64,000 bases of DNA from Beijerinckiaceae bacterium (lineage in GTDB: Bacteria; Pseudomonadota; Alphaproteobacteria; Rhizobiales; Beijerinckiaceae), in contig CANJNI010000023.1 of assembly GCA_947475995.1 (NCBI GenBank), forward strand, positions 1 through 64,000, read 5' to 3'. Of this stretch, positions 18,901 through 27,472 are shown in pieces. The notes under the pieces were generated by a model, which had not been told where the DNA came from, ran no database searches, and worked only from the letters and a program-made list of their open reading frames with translations. How positions within the stretch are numbered: the stretch's first letter is position 1; the number at the start of each line of letters is the position of its first letter. The position numbers and the translations under genes were made by a program.

Positions 18901-20048
18901 CGGGCTCCCTGGCTGGCGGGTGCGGCAGGACGCGGCGCGTCCAGCGCGCCGAGCGGCAGGTAGGGCACGACGCCCTGTCCGTTCTGGCCCTGATCAATGA
19001 TGATCTTGCTGGTTCCGCCCAGAACACGCTCCATGGTTTCCAGATACATGCGCTCGCGGGTGACGGCGGGCGCATTTCGGTACTGCTCGTAGACCTGGTT
19101 GAACCGGGCGGCCTGACCACGCGCTTCCGCGACAGTCTGCTCCCGATAGCCTTCGGCTTCCTGCAGAATCCGGGACGATGCGCCTCGGGCCTCGGGAACC
19201 ACGCGGTTGGCGTAGGCCTCGGCCTCGTTGCGCAGACGGTCCTGATCCTGCTGGGCCGCCGTCACGTCGCGGAACGATGCAATGACCTGCTCGGGCGGAT
19301 CGACGGACAGGAGCTGCACCTGCAGCACAAGCACGCCGGCCTTGTAGTCGTTCAGCACCTTCTGGATCAGTTCCTGGGCGGCGGGTTCGATGACCTTTCG
19401 TTCCGCCGTCAGGATGCGCTGGATCGCGGTGCGGCCGACGATTTCGCGCATCGCGCTTTCGCCGACCGCCTTCACGGTCTCGGGCGGGTTGCGCACGTTG
19501 AAGGCGTAGTCTTCGGGCCGAACCGGGTCGATCTGCCAGATGACGCGGAACTTCACGTCGGCGATGTTCTCGTCGCCGGTCAGCATCAGGCTTTCTTCGG
19601 GAACCTCGATCTGGGTCGGCGAATTCACGCGGCGCGAATCTTCCCGCGTCACGAAGCCGATGTCAGTGCCGACGCGGTTCGTCACGGCCAGCTTGCTCAC
19701 CGAGCCGATCGGGTAGGGCCAGTTGTAATTCAGACCCGACGACGTCTTCTTGTCGAAGCGGCCGAAGATCATGTTGAGACCGACCTCGTTCGGCGCGACC
19801 GTATAAAAGCCGCTGCCGAGCCAGGCGACCGCAACCGCCACCAGAACCAGCAGGATTCCCTTCCCGCCCGCGATCCCGCCGGGCATTGCCTGCCGCAGCT
19901 TGTCCTGACCGCGTCTCAGCAGTTCCTCAAGATCCGGAGGGCCGCCGTTGCTATTGCCGCCGCCGGACGGTCCCTGACCCCATGGACCCTGATTGCCGGG
20001 TTTCCATGGTCCACCACCGCCGCCGCCAGACTGATTGTTCCAGGGCAT
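18897..20048 (-). CDS. hflK: HflK, membrane-bound modulator of FtsH
   Basis: Partner of HflC in the FtsH-regulating complex. The 383-residue protein has a Gly/Pro/Asn-rich cytoplasmic N-terminus (QSGGGGGGPWKPGNQGPWGQ region), one membrane helix (about 58-78, GILLVLVAVAVAWLGSGFY), the SPFH domain with YTVAPNEVGLNMIFGRF, and a long helical segment before a Pro/Ala tail. The track starts at 20099; the ATG at 20048 (MPWNNQSGG) has AGAGGAT upstream and matches family N-termini. It is the first gene of the hflK-hflC-degP group. Confidence 0.95.
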   Translation of the reverse strand: MPWNNQSGGGGGGPWKPGNQGPWGQGPSGGGNSNGGPPDLEELLRRGQDKLRQAMPGGIAGGKGILLVLVAVAVAWLGSGFYTVAPNEVGLNMIFGRFDKKTSSGLNYNWPYPIGSVSKLAVTNRVGTDIGFVTREDSRRVNSPTQIEVPEESLMLTGDENIADVKFRVIWQIDPVRPEDYAFNVRNPPETVKAVGESAMREIVGRTAIQRILTAERKVIEPAAQELIQKVLNDYKAGVLVLQVQLLSVDPPEQVIASFRDVTAAQQDQDRLRNEAEAYANRVVPEARGASSRILQEAEGYREQTVAEARGQAARFNQVYEQYRNAPAVTRERMYLETMERVLGGTSKIIIDQGQNGQGVVPYLPLGALDAPRPAAPASQGAR

Positions 20049-20172
20049 GAAATCCTCTTTTTTGGTTCCCCTCCCGCGCAAGCTTGGCCGAGGCCGCACC
20101 GGCGCGCTTCTGGCAGTTAATCACCGGCGGGGCCGTTTTCAACGTGACACAACAGACTTGTACGCTGCGTGC

Positions 20173-20694
20173 TTAATTCGGTTCGTAATCCACAAAGGAA
20201 AAGGCCGCCTCATCCTTCGGTCCCGAAGCATGTTCCTCGCGCCGGACCGCCTTCCAGCGGGCCGGATCTATGGGCGGAAACATGCTGTCGCCGGAAGGGG
20301 CGAGATCGACATGGGTGATGTGCATCCGGTCGGCCATTCCGATGGTCTGGGCATAAAGATCGGCGCCGCCGACAACCATGACGTCCTGGCTGTGCAGAAC
20401 GGCTGCGGCTTCGGCGGCTTTCGCCAAAGCCTGCTGCAAGTCGTACGCCACGATCACGCCCGGGAATGACCATTTGGGATCGCGCGTCAGCACGACCGAA
20501 GTGCGGCCCGGCAGGGGCTTGCCGATGGACTCGAAGGTCTTGCGGCCCATCAGGAGAGGCTTGCCCATGGTGAGCGCCCTGAACCGCTGCAGATCGCTCG
20601 ACAGCCGCCATAACAGCCGGTTGTCGCCCCCGATCACATTGTTCCTGGCGACGGCGGCGACGATGACCAAAGCCGGTTTCGCCGGAGCCGTCAC
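20173..20694 (-). CDS. folA: Dihydrofolate reductase
   Basis: Reduces dihydrofolate to tetrahydrofolate with NADPH, needed to restore the folate consumed by ThyA. The 173-residue protein has the family motifs IVAAVARNNVIGGDNRLLWRLSSDLQRF at the N-terminus, LMGRKTFESIGKPLPGRTSVVLTR, and VMVVGGADLYAQTI. The ORF-track entry (243 residues) runs backwards into the acetyltransferase gene. A GTG at 20694 overlaps that gene's TGA (GTGA), gives the usual DHFR length, and is the likely start, with coupled translation. It is the last gene of thyA-GNAT-folA. Confidence 0.94.
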   Translation of the reverse strand: MTAPAKPALVIVAAVARNNVIGGDNRLLWRLSSDLQRFRALTMGKPLLMGRKTFESIGKPLPGRTSVVLTRDPKWSFPGVIVAYDLQQALAKAAEAAAVLHSQDVMVVGGADLYAQTIGMADRMHITHVDLAPSGDSMFPPIDPARWKAVRREEHASGPKDEAAFSFVDYEPN

Positions 20695-21185
20695 AGCGTC
20701 TTGTCCGCGAGCCGCCAGAGGGCGGTTCCGTCGATGCGGCAGATGCGCCAGTCGTCGAGCACTGCGGCGCCCTGCTTCCTGTAAAAGTCGATGGCCTTCT
20801 GGTTCCAGTCGAGGACTGACCATTCGAGCCGGCCGAGGTTCTCCGACAGGCAGTGCTTGGCCAGTTCCGCCATGATGGCCTTGCCGCAGCCTTTCCCGCG
20901 CCATTCCGGCCGGATGTAGATATCCTCGATCCAGACCCCGTGCCGGCCGCGGAATGACGAGAAGGTGTAAAACCAGATCGCGAACCCGATGGGCCGGTCG
21001 CCCGACGCCTCGACCATAACGGCGAAAACGCGCGGACTTTCGCCAAACAGGGCTTCGGCGAGGCTTTCCTCGGTGGAATCGACCTTGTCGGCCAGCTTTT
21101 CGAACTCTGCCAGCTCCCGCACCATGGCGTAAATGTCCGGAACATCTTCCGGCTTTGCGGGGCGTATCTGCGGATGGATCAACAT
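20691..21185 (-). CDS. GNAT-family N-acetyltransferase (SSAT/diamine acetyltransferase-like)
   Basis: A 164-residue acetyl-CoA-dependent N-acetyltransferase. The acetyl-CoA loop is RPEWRGKGCGKAIMAEL, preceded by the beta strand VWIEDIYI. The N-terminal IRPAKPEDVPDIYAMVRELAEFEKL closely resembles spermidine/diamine and thialysine acetyltransferases. The gene sits between thyA (4-base gap) and folA (4-base overlap), an arrangement with no obvious metabolic logic apart from operon sharing. Polyamine acetylation is a guess from the family. Confidence 0.87.
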   Translation of the reverse strand: MLIHPQIRPAKPEDVPDIYAMVRELAEFEKLADKVDSTEESLAEALFGESPRVFAVMVEASGDRPIGFAIWFYTFSSFRGRHGVWIEDIYIRPEWRGKGCGKAIMAELAKHCLSENLGRLEWSVLDWNQKAIDFYRKQGAAVLDDWRICRIDGTALWRLADKTL

Positions 21186-21189
21186 GGGG

Positions 21190-21984
21190 TCATACAGCCA
21201 CGGGTGCGCGGATCAGCGGGTGCGGATCGTAATTCTCGATCGTGATGTCTTCGTAGCGGAAATCGAAGATCGACCTGACATCGGGATTCAGCCTGAGCGA
21301 TGGCAACGGGCGCGGCATGCGGCTCAGTTGCAGGCGGGCCTGCTCGAAATGGTTCGTGTAGATGTGGGCGTCCCCGAACGTGTGGACGAAATCGCCGGGC
21401 TTGAGCCCCGCCACGTGGGCGATCATGTGCGTGAGCAGCGCGTAGCTCGCGATGTTGAACGGCACGCCCAGGAAAATATCGGCTGAGCGCTGATAGAGCT
21501 GGCAGGAAAGTTTCCCGTCGGCCACGTAGAACTGGAACAGGCAGTGGCAGGGGGCCAGCTTCATCTTCTCGATGTCGGGCACGTTCCAGGCCGAGATGAT
21601 CAGCCGGCGCGAATCGGGGTTGCGGGCGATTTCCTTCATCAGCCAGGAAATCTGGTCGAAAGTCTCGCCGTTAGCGCCCTCCCATGAGCGCCATTGCTTG
21701 CCGTAGACGGGGCCAAGATCGCCGCGCTCGTCCGCCCATTCATTCCAGATGGAGACGCCGTTTTCCTTCAGGTAGCGAATGTTGGTGTCGCCCTGCAGGA
21801 ACCACAACAATTCGTGGATGATGGACTTCAGGTGAAGCTTCTTGGTGGTGACCAGCGGGAAGCCTTCCGCCAGATCGAAGCGCATCTGATAGCCGAACAC
21901 CGAGACCGTGCCGGTGCCGGTGCGGTCCTGCTTGCTTGTCCCGCTTTCCAGGACGTGGCTCATGAGGTCGAGATACTGGCGCAT
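21190..21984 (-). CDS. thyA: Thymidylate synthase
   Basis: Methylates dUMP to dTMP using methylenetetrahydrofolate, producing the dihydrofolate that FolA recycles. The 264-residue length equals that of the well-studied enterobacterial enzyme. The catalytic cysteine lies in [12 protein letters not shown], and the [26 protein letters not shown] and DAHIYTNH motifs are intact. The track starts five codons earlier at 21999; [12 protein letters not shown] at 21984 is the conserved start. It leads the thyA-GNAT-folA operon. Confidence 0.98.
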   Translation of the reverse strand: MRQYLDLMSHVLESGTSKQDRTGTGTVSVFGYQMRFDLAEGFPLVTTKKLHLKSIIHELLWFLQGDTNIRYLKENGVSIWNEWADERGDLGPVYGKQWRSWEGANGETFDQISWLMKEIARNPDSRRLIISAWNVPDIEKMKLAPCHCLFQFYVADGKLSCQLYQRSADIFLGVPFNIASYALLTHMIAHVAGLKPGDFVHTFGDAHIYTNHFEQARLQLSRMPRPLPSLRLNPDVRSIFDFRYEDITIENYDPHPLIRAPVAV

Positions 21985-22177
21985 GGCGGGCCGGAGCAAA
22001 AAGGGGGAATCGAACCCTCTTGTAGCCTTTTTGGCGGCCAGCTGAAATCTTCATGGACGGGAGCGTCCCCCGGCCATGAAATTGATGCTCCAACTTCCCG
22101 CCATTGCAGGGAAGCGATCCAGCCCAAACGTTGCGCCGGGGCTCGCGGGGAGGTGGTTCCGGCGACGACGCTATCGG

Positions 22178-22930
22178 CTACTCGTTGCCCGGCATCAGGG
22201 TCGTCACGCCGCCGTCGACGAACAGGTCCGTGCCGACGATGAAGTCCGACTCATCCGAGACGAGGAACAGGACCGCATTGGCGAGGTCGATCGGCAGGCC
22301 GGGGCGGTCGCGCAGGTTCACGACCTTGCGGCTCGGGTCGAATTCCGACTTGCCGACCGGCGAACCAATCTTGTTCGGCACGACTGCGTTGACGCGGATG
22401 TTGTGCGGAGCAAGCTGGATCGCCATCGACTTGGTGAGGTTGCGGACGCCGCCCTTGGCGGCCGTATAGGCGACGGCGCGGTTGCGGCCGTAATAACCAG
22501 ACGTGGAGGACACGTTGACGATCTTGCCCTTCGTGCCTTTCGAGACCATCGCCTTGCCGACATGCTTGCCGAACAGGAAAGGCGCGGTGAGGGTGATCGC
22601 CAGAACGCGGTTCCATTCGTCGAGCGTGATGTCGAACATGTGCTTGTTGTCGGAAATGGCCGCGTTGTTGACCATGATGTCGATATGGCCCCACTCGTCC
22701 ATGACGGCTTTCACGACGGCCTCAATGTCGGCTTCCTTGCCGACGTCGCACACGAAGCCTTTCGCCCTGCCGCCCGACGCCACAATGTCGGCCGCCACCT
22801 TGTCGCCGCGCGCCTTGTCGAGATCGACCACCGCGACGGTCGCTCCATGGGCGGCCAGCAGCTTGGAAATGTCTTCGCCGATGTTGCGTCCCGCCCCGGT
22901 GACGATCGCCACCTGATTTGCCAGTTTCAT
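22178..22930 (-). CDS. Short-chain dehydrogenase/reductase (canonical SDR)
   Basis: A 250-residue NAD(P)-dependent oxidoreductase. The cofactor motif VTGAGRNIG, the NNAA motif (VNNAAISDN), and the active-site Ser...YTAAK (SSTSGYYGRNRAVAYTAAKGG) are all intact. The start at 22930 (MKLANQVAIV) has AAGGAGAC upstream; the track start at 22996 does not. It is the last gene of the leftward hyu/ABC operon, 35 bases after the permease stop, so it probably oxidises or reduces an alcohol/ketone in that pathway. The substrate is unknown. Confidence 0.88.
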   Translation of the reverse strand: MKLANQVAIVTGAGRNIGEDISKLLAAHGATVAVVDLDKARGDKVAADIVASGGRAKGFVCDVGKEADIEAVVKAVMDEWGHIDIMVNNAAISDNKHMFDITLDEWNRVLAITLTAPFLFGKHVGKAMVSKGTKGKIVNVSSTSGYYGRNRAVAYTAAKGGVRNLTKSMAIQLAPHNIRVNAVVPNKIGSPVGKSEFDPSRKVVNLRDRPGLPIDLANAVLFLVSDESDFIVGTDLFVDGGVTTLMPGNE

Positions 22931-22964
22931 TCTTGTCTCCTTGGTCAATCCAGCCTTGCTTTTC

Positions 22965-23801
22965 TCAATTGCGCGTGTCGACGCGCCAGGATTCAAAACG
23001 CCGTTCGATCATCCGCAGCACTTCGGTCATCAGCATGCCGGCGCCGGCGATGATGACGAGCCCCACGAAAACGCGGTCCGTCTGGAACGTCGCGCCCGCC
23101 AGCGACATCATGTAGCCGATGCCGGCCTGTGCGCCGATCATTTCGCCGACCACGATGCCGATCAGCGCGTGGCCAAGACCAAGGCGTAGCCCCGTGAGCA
23201 ACATCGGCACTGACGAGGGCAGCGCCACGGTGAGAAAGATTTGCCGGTCAGATGCGCCGAAGGAGCGCGCCACCTTGATGAAATCGCGGTCGATGGTGCG
23301 TACGCCCGTGATGGTGCTGACAAGGATCGGAAAGACTGTCGCCAGAAAGATGATGGCGATCTTCGCGCCGAGATCGACGCCGAACCAGATGATGATCAGC
23401 GGCACAAGCGCGATGCGGGGCGTCGCGTAGAGCGCCGACACGAATGGATCGAGAATGGCGTTGAGACGCCGGTACCAGCCCATCAGGATGCCGAGCGGAA
23501 TGCCGACCACGACCGCCAGCGTATAGCCGAACAAGAATTCCATGCCGCTGACCGCGAGATGGTTCCAGATGCTGCCGTCGGCGATCATCGCCACCAGCGC
23601 CTTCACGATGCGGGTGGGCGAGGACACAAAGAGCGGCTTGGCCCAGCCCATGATGACGGTGGTTTCCCAGAAGATCAGAAAGCAAACGACGGCCACGAGG
23701 CCGAGAATGAAATTCTCGCGTTTGCGCCAGGTTGCCCGGGCGCTCTTGGCGTTGACGGGCGCGGCGATGGGGGCGCTTGTTACAGTGCTCACTTGTGTCA
23801 C
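22965..23801 (-). CDS. ABC transporter permease (TauC/SsuC-like)
   Basis: A 278-residue inner-membrane permease of the binding-protein-dependent type with about six helices and the EAA-loop region (ARSFGASDRQIFLTVALPSSVP). It resembles the nitrate/sulfonate/taurine/pyrimidine-precursor importers. The start codon is GTG one base after the ATPase stop. It forms the channel for the ATPase and binding protein encoded next to it. With hydantoinase genes upstream, a hydantoin, ureide or pyrimidine-type substrate is plausible. Confidence 0.9.
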   Translation of the reverse strand: MTQVSTVTSAPIAAPVNAKSARATWRKRENFILGLVAVVCFLIFWETTVIMGWAKPLFVSSPTRIVKALVAMIADGSIWNHLAVSGMEFLFGYTLAVVVGIPLGILMGWYRRLNAILDPFVSALYATPRIALVPLIIIWFGVDLGAKIAIIFLATVFPILVSTITGVRTIDRDFIKVARSFGASDRQIFLTVALPSSVPMLLTGLRLGLGHALIGIVVGEMIGAQAGIGYMMSLAGATFQTDRVFVGLVIIAGAGMLMTEVLRMIERRFESWRVDTRN

Positions 23802-23802
23802 C

Positions 23803-24612
23803 TCACTGCGCCGTCATCAGGCCGGTGCGGGCGGATTCTTCCTCGATCAGCCGCCACACGTGCGCTTGCAGATCGCGGAAACGCGGCTGGTGCTTCATGG
23901 ACAGCATGCGGGTCGAGGGCAAATCGACCGACACGATCTCCTTGATCTTTGCGGGCCGCGCCGAAAATACCGCCACGCGGTTCGACAGGAAGATCGCCTC
24001 ATCGATCTGGTGCGTGATGAACAGGGCCGTCTTTTTCGTTCGTTCCAGAATCTTCAGAAGCTCCGCCTGCATGAATTCGCGCGTCTGCGCGTCGAGGGCA
24101 GCAAAGGGCTCGTCCAGCAGGAGCAGTTCGGGGTCTGGCGCAAGCGCGCGCGCGATGTTGACGCGCTGACGCATTCCGCCGGAAAGCTCATGCGGAAAAT
24201 GATCCGCGAAGCCTTTAAGGCCCACGAGTTCCACGAGGCCGCGCGCGCGGTCGATCATCGCGCTCTTTGGCATCTTCTGCTGGATTTCGAGCCCGTATAT
24301 CACGTTTTGCAGAACGGTCCGCCAGGGAAACAGCGAGTCGTTCTGGAACACCATTGCGCGATCCGGACCCGGCTCGTTCACAACCTTGCCGCTGACGCGG
24401 ATTTCGCCGCCGTCGACATGGATCAAGCCATCGACGGCAGCCAGAAACGTGGACTTGCCGCAACCGCTGGGGCCGACGATGGAGACGAGTTCCCCTTCGT
24501 TCACCGACATGTCGATGCCGTCGAGCACATGCAGGGTTTGCCCGATGCGCTCGTTGAAATAATCCAGACGCACGCCCCGGGCGGACATCTTGATCTGGGG
24601 ATCGGCCATCAT
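23803..24612 (-). CDS. ABC transporter ATP-binding protein (TauB/SsuB-like)
   Basis: A 269-residue ATPase energising the importer. Walker A GPSGCGKST, Q-loop VFQNDSLFPW, signature LSGGMRQRVNIARAL, Walker B LLLLDEPFAALD and the H-loop ITHQIDEA are intact. It lies between the binding-protein gene (18-base gap) and the permease gene (1-base gap). Subfamily features, including the SLFPWRTVLQNV stretch, match the nitrate/sulfonate/taurine group. Confidence 0.93.
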   Translation of the reverse strand: MMADPQIKMSARGVRLDYFNERIGQTLHVLDGIDMSVNEGELVSIVGPSGCGKSTFLAAVDGLIHVDGGEIRVSGKVVNEPGPDRAMVFQNDSLFPWRTVLQNVIYGLEIQQKMPKSAMIDRARGLVELVGLKGFADHFPHELSGGMRQRVNIARALAPDPELLLLDEPFAALDAQTREFMQAELLKILERTKKTALFITHQIDEAIFLSNRVAVFSARPAKIKEIVSVDLPSTRMLSMKHQPRFRDLQAHVWRLIEEESARTGLMTAQ

Positions 24613-24630
24613 GCGGCTCCGGTCTCGGGC

Positions 24631-25611
24631 TTACTTGAGCTTGTCGAAGAAGCCTTCCTTCTGAAGCTGGTCGAGGATCGACATGTCGACCAGAGACTCA
24701 GGCTTCACGTTGGCGGCGGCCGGGACGGTGGCCTTCAGTTCATCGAGCACGATTGCGATGCCCTTGACGGAAGGCGCAGGCACGTCAGGGAATATTTCAC
24801 GATTGAAATAATCGTAGGTGTCCTTCACCGCATGGCCGGGCTTCAGCTTGAGAAAGTCGATCATGACCTTCTGGCCTTCGTCGGGATTCTTCTTGAAGCC
24901 CGCAATGCCTTCCGACATGGCCATCATGAAACGCTTCGCGCCTTCAGGGTTCTTTTTCAGAAATGCGCGGGTCGTCACATAGGATGTGTTGGGATAGTCG
25001 CCGGCAATGGGCGTGCAGTCGACCAGCACATGATAGCCTTCGTCTTCCAGCTCCGCAGTGCGCGGATATTGTTCAAGCGAAGCGTCTAGCTGGCCGCTCA
25101 TCATGGCGGCTGTGCGGGTGGTTTCACCGCCCAGCTGCAGGATGTTCACATCGGTGCGCTTGAGGCCGAGGTGCGTCAGCGCAAAGGTGGCGGCGGTGTC
25201 GGTCGATGAGCCAAAGCGCGAAATCGCGATGCGCTTGCCCTTCAGGTCCGCGGCGGTCTTGATGTTGTTCTTCACAACAAGCTGGAACGGAAGCTTGTTG
25301 GAAATGCCGCCGATGAAGACGAGATCCGCGCCCTGTACGGCGGCTGCTGCGGCGGATGTGTAGCCGTTCTGGCCGATATCGACGGAGCCGCCGATGACGG
25401 CCTGGGTGAGCGTCGGGCCGCCGTCGATGTAGGTGATCGTAATGTCGAGGCCATGCTTCTTGAAGATGCCGTTCTTCTGCGCATACATCATCGGCGATGT
25501 GGTCATAGACGCGCCGTCATAGCCGACCCGAAGCGGAATCGGGGCCTGGGCGAAGGCCGGGGAAGCCAGCAGAAGAGCGCTGGCGGCGAAAGCGAACTGG
25601 CGACGGTTCAT
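24631..25611 (-). CDS. ABC transporter periplasmic substrate-binding protein (TauA/SsuA/NMT1-like)
   Basis: A 326-residue solute-binding protein. A signal peptide (FAFAASALLLASPAFAQ) leads into a type II periplasmic-binding fold with the family start LRVGYDGASMTTSPMMYAQKNGIFKKHGLD. The start at 25611 (MNRRQFAFAA) has GGGAGACC upstream, whereas the track start at 25644 has none. A REP-like element separates it from hyuB, so the transporter genes may have their own expression level. The ligand is not evident; NMT1-like members bind sulfonates, nitrate, or thiamine/pyrimidine precursors. Confidence 0.9.
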   Translation of the reverse strand: MNRRQFAFAASALLLASPAFAQAPIPLRVGYDGASMTTSPMMYAQKNGIFKKHGLDITITYIDGGPTLTQAVIGGSVDIGQNGYTSAAAAAVQGADLVFIGGISNKLPFQLVVKNNIKTAADLKGKRIAISRFGSSTDTAATFALTHLGLKRTDVNILQLGGETTRTAAMMSGQLDASLEQYPRTAELEDEGYHVLVDCTPIAGDYPNTSYVTTRAFLKKNPEGAKRFMMAMSEGIAGFKKNPDEGQKVMIDFLKLKPGHAVKDTYDYFNREIFPDVPAPSVKGIAIVLDELKATVPAAANVKPESLVDMSILDQLQKEGFFDKLK

Positions 25612-25655
25612 GCTGGTCTCCCGTGAAATGACTGGTCTGTTCACATTATTGGTCC

Positions 25656-25735
25656 GTCATTGCGAGAAGCGAAGCGACGAGGCAATCCAGCACATTTGAT
25701 GGATCCTTTCGTTCGCCCTGGCCCCGCTCAATGAC
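25656..25735. repeat. REP-like palindrome, second copy
   Basis: GTCATTGCGAGAAGCGAAGCG...GCAATCCAG on the left and CTCAATGAC on the right match the family seen at 11020 and 63552, with a degraded right half. It lies inside the hyu/ABC operon between hyuB and the binding-protein gene, where it could affect mRNA stability. Confidence 0.65.
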
Positions 25736-25737
25736 GA

Positions 25738-27471
25738 TCACGCGTTCATCAATTCGTTGCGTCTGGATTTCGTAGCCGCTTCATCCACCGCATCGGCAGA
25801 AATTACCACCCCGTAATCCCTCGCGGCGGATTCTACGGACAGGTAGCCTTCACGGATGTCCGACAGAACCATGGCGGGATCACGCTCAAGGGCCGAGCCC
25901 AGGCCGCCGCCCCCGGGCGTGTCGAGCCGGAAACGATCGCCGCCTTTCAGCGGATAATCGGCATAGCGGGTCGGCAGGCGCTTTTCGCCTTCAAGTCCCG
26001 GATTGACAATGATGTCGCCGGTGCGCCCCTTGCCGCCGTCCGCCGCGCCGTTCGGAGCGATGACGTGTTTGGTCGAGCGGATCGAGAAGCGCGCATCTTC
26101 CAGATTGACGTATTCGCGGCGAATGCCGAGGCCGCCGCGGAACTTGCCGACGCCGCCGGAGTCGCGAATGAGTTCGAAACGTTCGACGCGCGTGGGAAAT
26201 TCACTTTCGACGATTTCGATCGGCGCAATCTTGGCGTTGCTCTGGTTCACCGACGTGCCGGATGTGCCGTCCTTCGAGGCGCGTGCGCCCGCGCCGCCGC
26301 CCAGAATTTCGTACTGCACGTAGCCCTTGCCGGTGTAGGTGCTGCGGCCGCCCAGAATGATCGAGCGGCTGCCGCAGCCATCAGCGCGCGCCTTGGAAGG
26401 CACGATGTTGGTGAGCGCCGCGAACACTGCTTCGACTGTCGCATGCACCGTCGGATTGTAGGTGTTCACAGGCGCCGGGAAGCGGGGGTTCATGACGCTG
26501 CCCTCGCGGACGGTGATGCTGAATGCGTCGAACAGGCCCGAGTTGACGAAAATGTGCGGATCGACGAGCGCGATCAGCACATAGGCGCAGGCGGCATTGA
26601 CGAGCGGCGGGCGAATGTTGGCGGGGCCGCGCGTCTGATCGGCGGAGCCTGAAAAATCGAAATGGATGCTGTCGCCCTTCTTCTCGACGACGACATGGAT
26701 CCGCACCGGCTTGTTGAGTTCGATGCCGTCGTCATCGACGAAGCGCTCGGCCTCGTAGCGCCCGTCGACCCATTCGGAAATGGCGGCCCGCATGCGAAGT
26801 TCGGCCAGTTCCAGCAGGCGCGCAAAACACGCGATGGCGCGCTCGCGGCCGAATTTCGTGATAAGCGCCTTGAGGCGCTCCTCGCCGAGGCGGCTCGAAC
26901 CAAGCTGTCCACGAATATCGCCGAGCACCAGTTCGGGGGTGCGGCTGTTGCAGGCGATGATGCGCTCGATCTCCGTGTTGCGCTGATAGCCGCGCTGATA
27001 GCGAACCGCCGGCAGATGCAGGCCTTCATTGAACGTTTCGCGCGCCTGGCCCGAGCATGAGCCCGGCACGGGGCCGCCTATGTCGCTCTTGTGGGCGATG
27101 GAAGCGCAGAAGCCCATCAGGTCGCCATTGATGAAGACCGGCGTGATCACGGCCATGTCGGGCGCGTGCGGGCTGCCGCCCTCATAGGGATGATTGATCA
27201 GGTAGGCGTCGCCTTCCTGAATATCATCGTAAGTGCGCAGCACGGCCTGACAGCAGGCGGGAAACGACCCGATGTGCAAAGGCAGCACGACATGCTGGGC
27301 GATCACGTCGCCCTTCGGGTTCATGATCGCGCATGACGCATCCTGAGACTCGCGCACGATGGTCGAATAGCCCGTGCGGAAAAGCGAATTCTGCATTTCC
27401 TGCACGATGCCATCGAGGCTGGCGCGCATGATTTCAAGATCGACTGCGTCGAGCTTTGTCTTGGTCGGCAT
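25738..27471 (-). CDS. hyuB: Hydantoinase B / N-methylhydantoinase beta subunit
   Basis: The 577-residue HyuB subunit of ATP-dependent hydantoinase/5-oxoprolinase-type enzymes, which open hydantoin-like rings with HyuA. Family motifs include the N-terminal VDLEIMRASLDGIVQEMQNSLFRTGYS, the DVIAQHVVLPLHIGSFP region, DYNHPYEGG-like INHPYEGGSPHAPD, and GGGGLG near the C-terminus. It starts one base after the hyuA stop (TGACATG), so the two are coupled. Homologues include N-methylhydantoinase, acetone/acetophenone carboxylase and 5-oxoprolinase subunits, so the substrate is open. Confidence 0.92.
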   Translation of the reverse strand: MPTKTKLDAVDLEIMRASLDGIVQEMQNSLFRTGYSTIVRESQDASCAIMNPKGDVIAQHVVLPLHIGSFPACCQAVLRTYDDIQEGDAYLINHPYEGGSPHAPDMAVITPVFINGDLMGFCASIAHKSDIGGPVPGSCSGQARETFNEGLHLPAVRYQRGYQRNTEIERIIACNSRTPELVLGDIRGQLGSSRLGEERLKALITKFGRERAIACFARLLELAELRMRAAISEWVDGRYEAERFVDDDGIELNKPVRIHVVVEKKGDSIHFDFSGSADQTRGPANIRPPLVNAACAYVLIALVDPHIFVNSGLFDAFSITVREGSVMNPRFPAPVNTYNPTVHATVEAVFAALTNIVPSKARADGCGSRSIILGGRSTYTGKGYVQYEILGGGAGARASKDGTSGTSVNQSNAKIAPIEIVESEFPTRVERFELIRDSGGVGKFRGGLGIRREYVNLEDARFSIRSTKHVIAPNGAADGGKGRTGDIIVNPGLEGEKRLPTRYADYPLKGGDRFRLDTPGGGGLGSALERDPAMVLSDIREGYLSVESAARDYGVVISADAVDEAATKSRRNELMNA

Positions 27472-27472
27472 G

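Noticed and set aside
21994-22040. tRNA 3'-end-like sequence (GGTTCGATTCCCC on the minus strand) upstream of thyA
   Set aside because: A T-arm-like stretch exists, but the T stem has a mismatch, and no acceptor, anticodon or D arm could be built around it. I could not find a matching attachment-site repeat.
23803-24612. ABC importer as an ordinary taurine/sulfonate system
   Set aside because: Family resemblance alone would suggest it, but no sulfonate monooxygenase or desulfonation gene is adjacent, while hydantoinase genes are. I left the substrate open.
23542-25089. 515-residue plus-strand ORF across the ABC transporter genes
   Set aside because: Antisense to the ATPase and binding-protein genes, which carry intact motifs.
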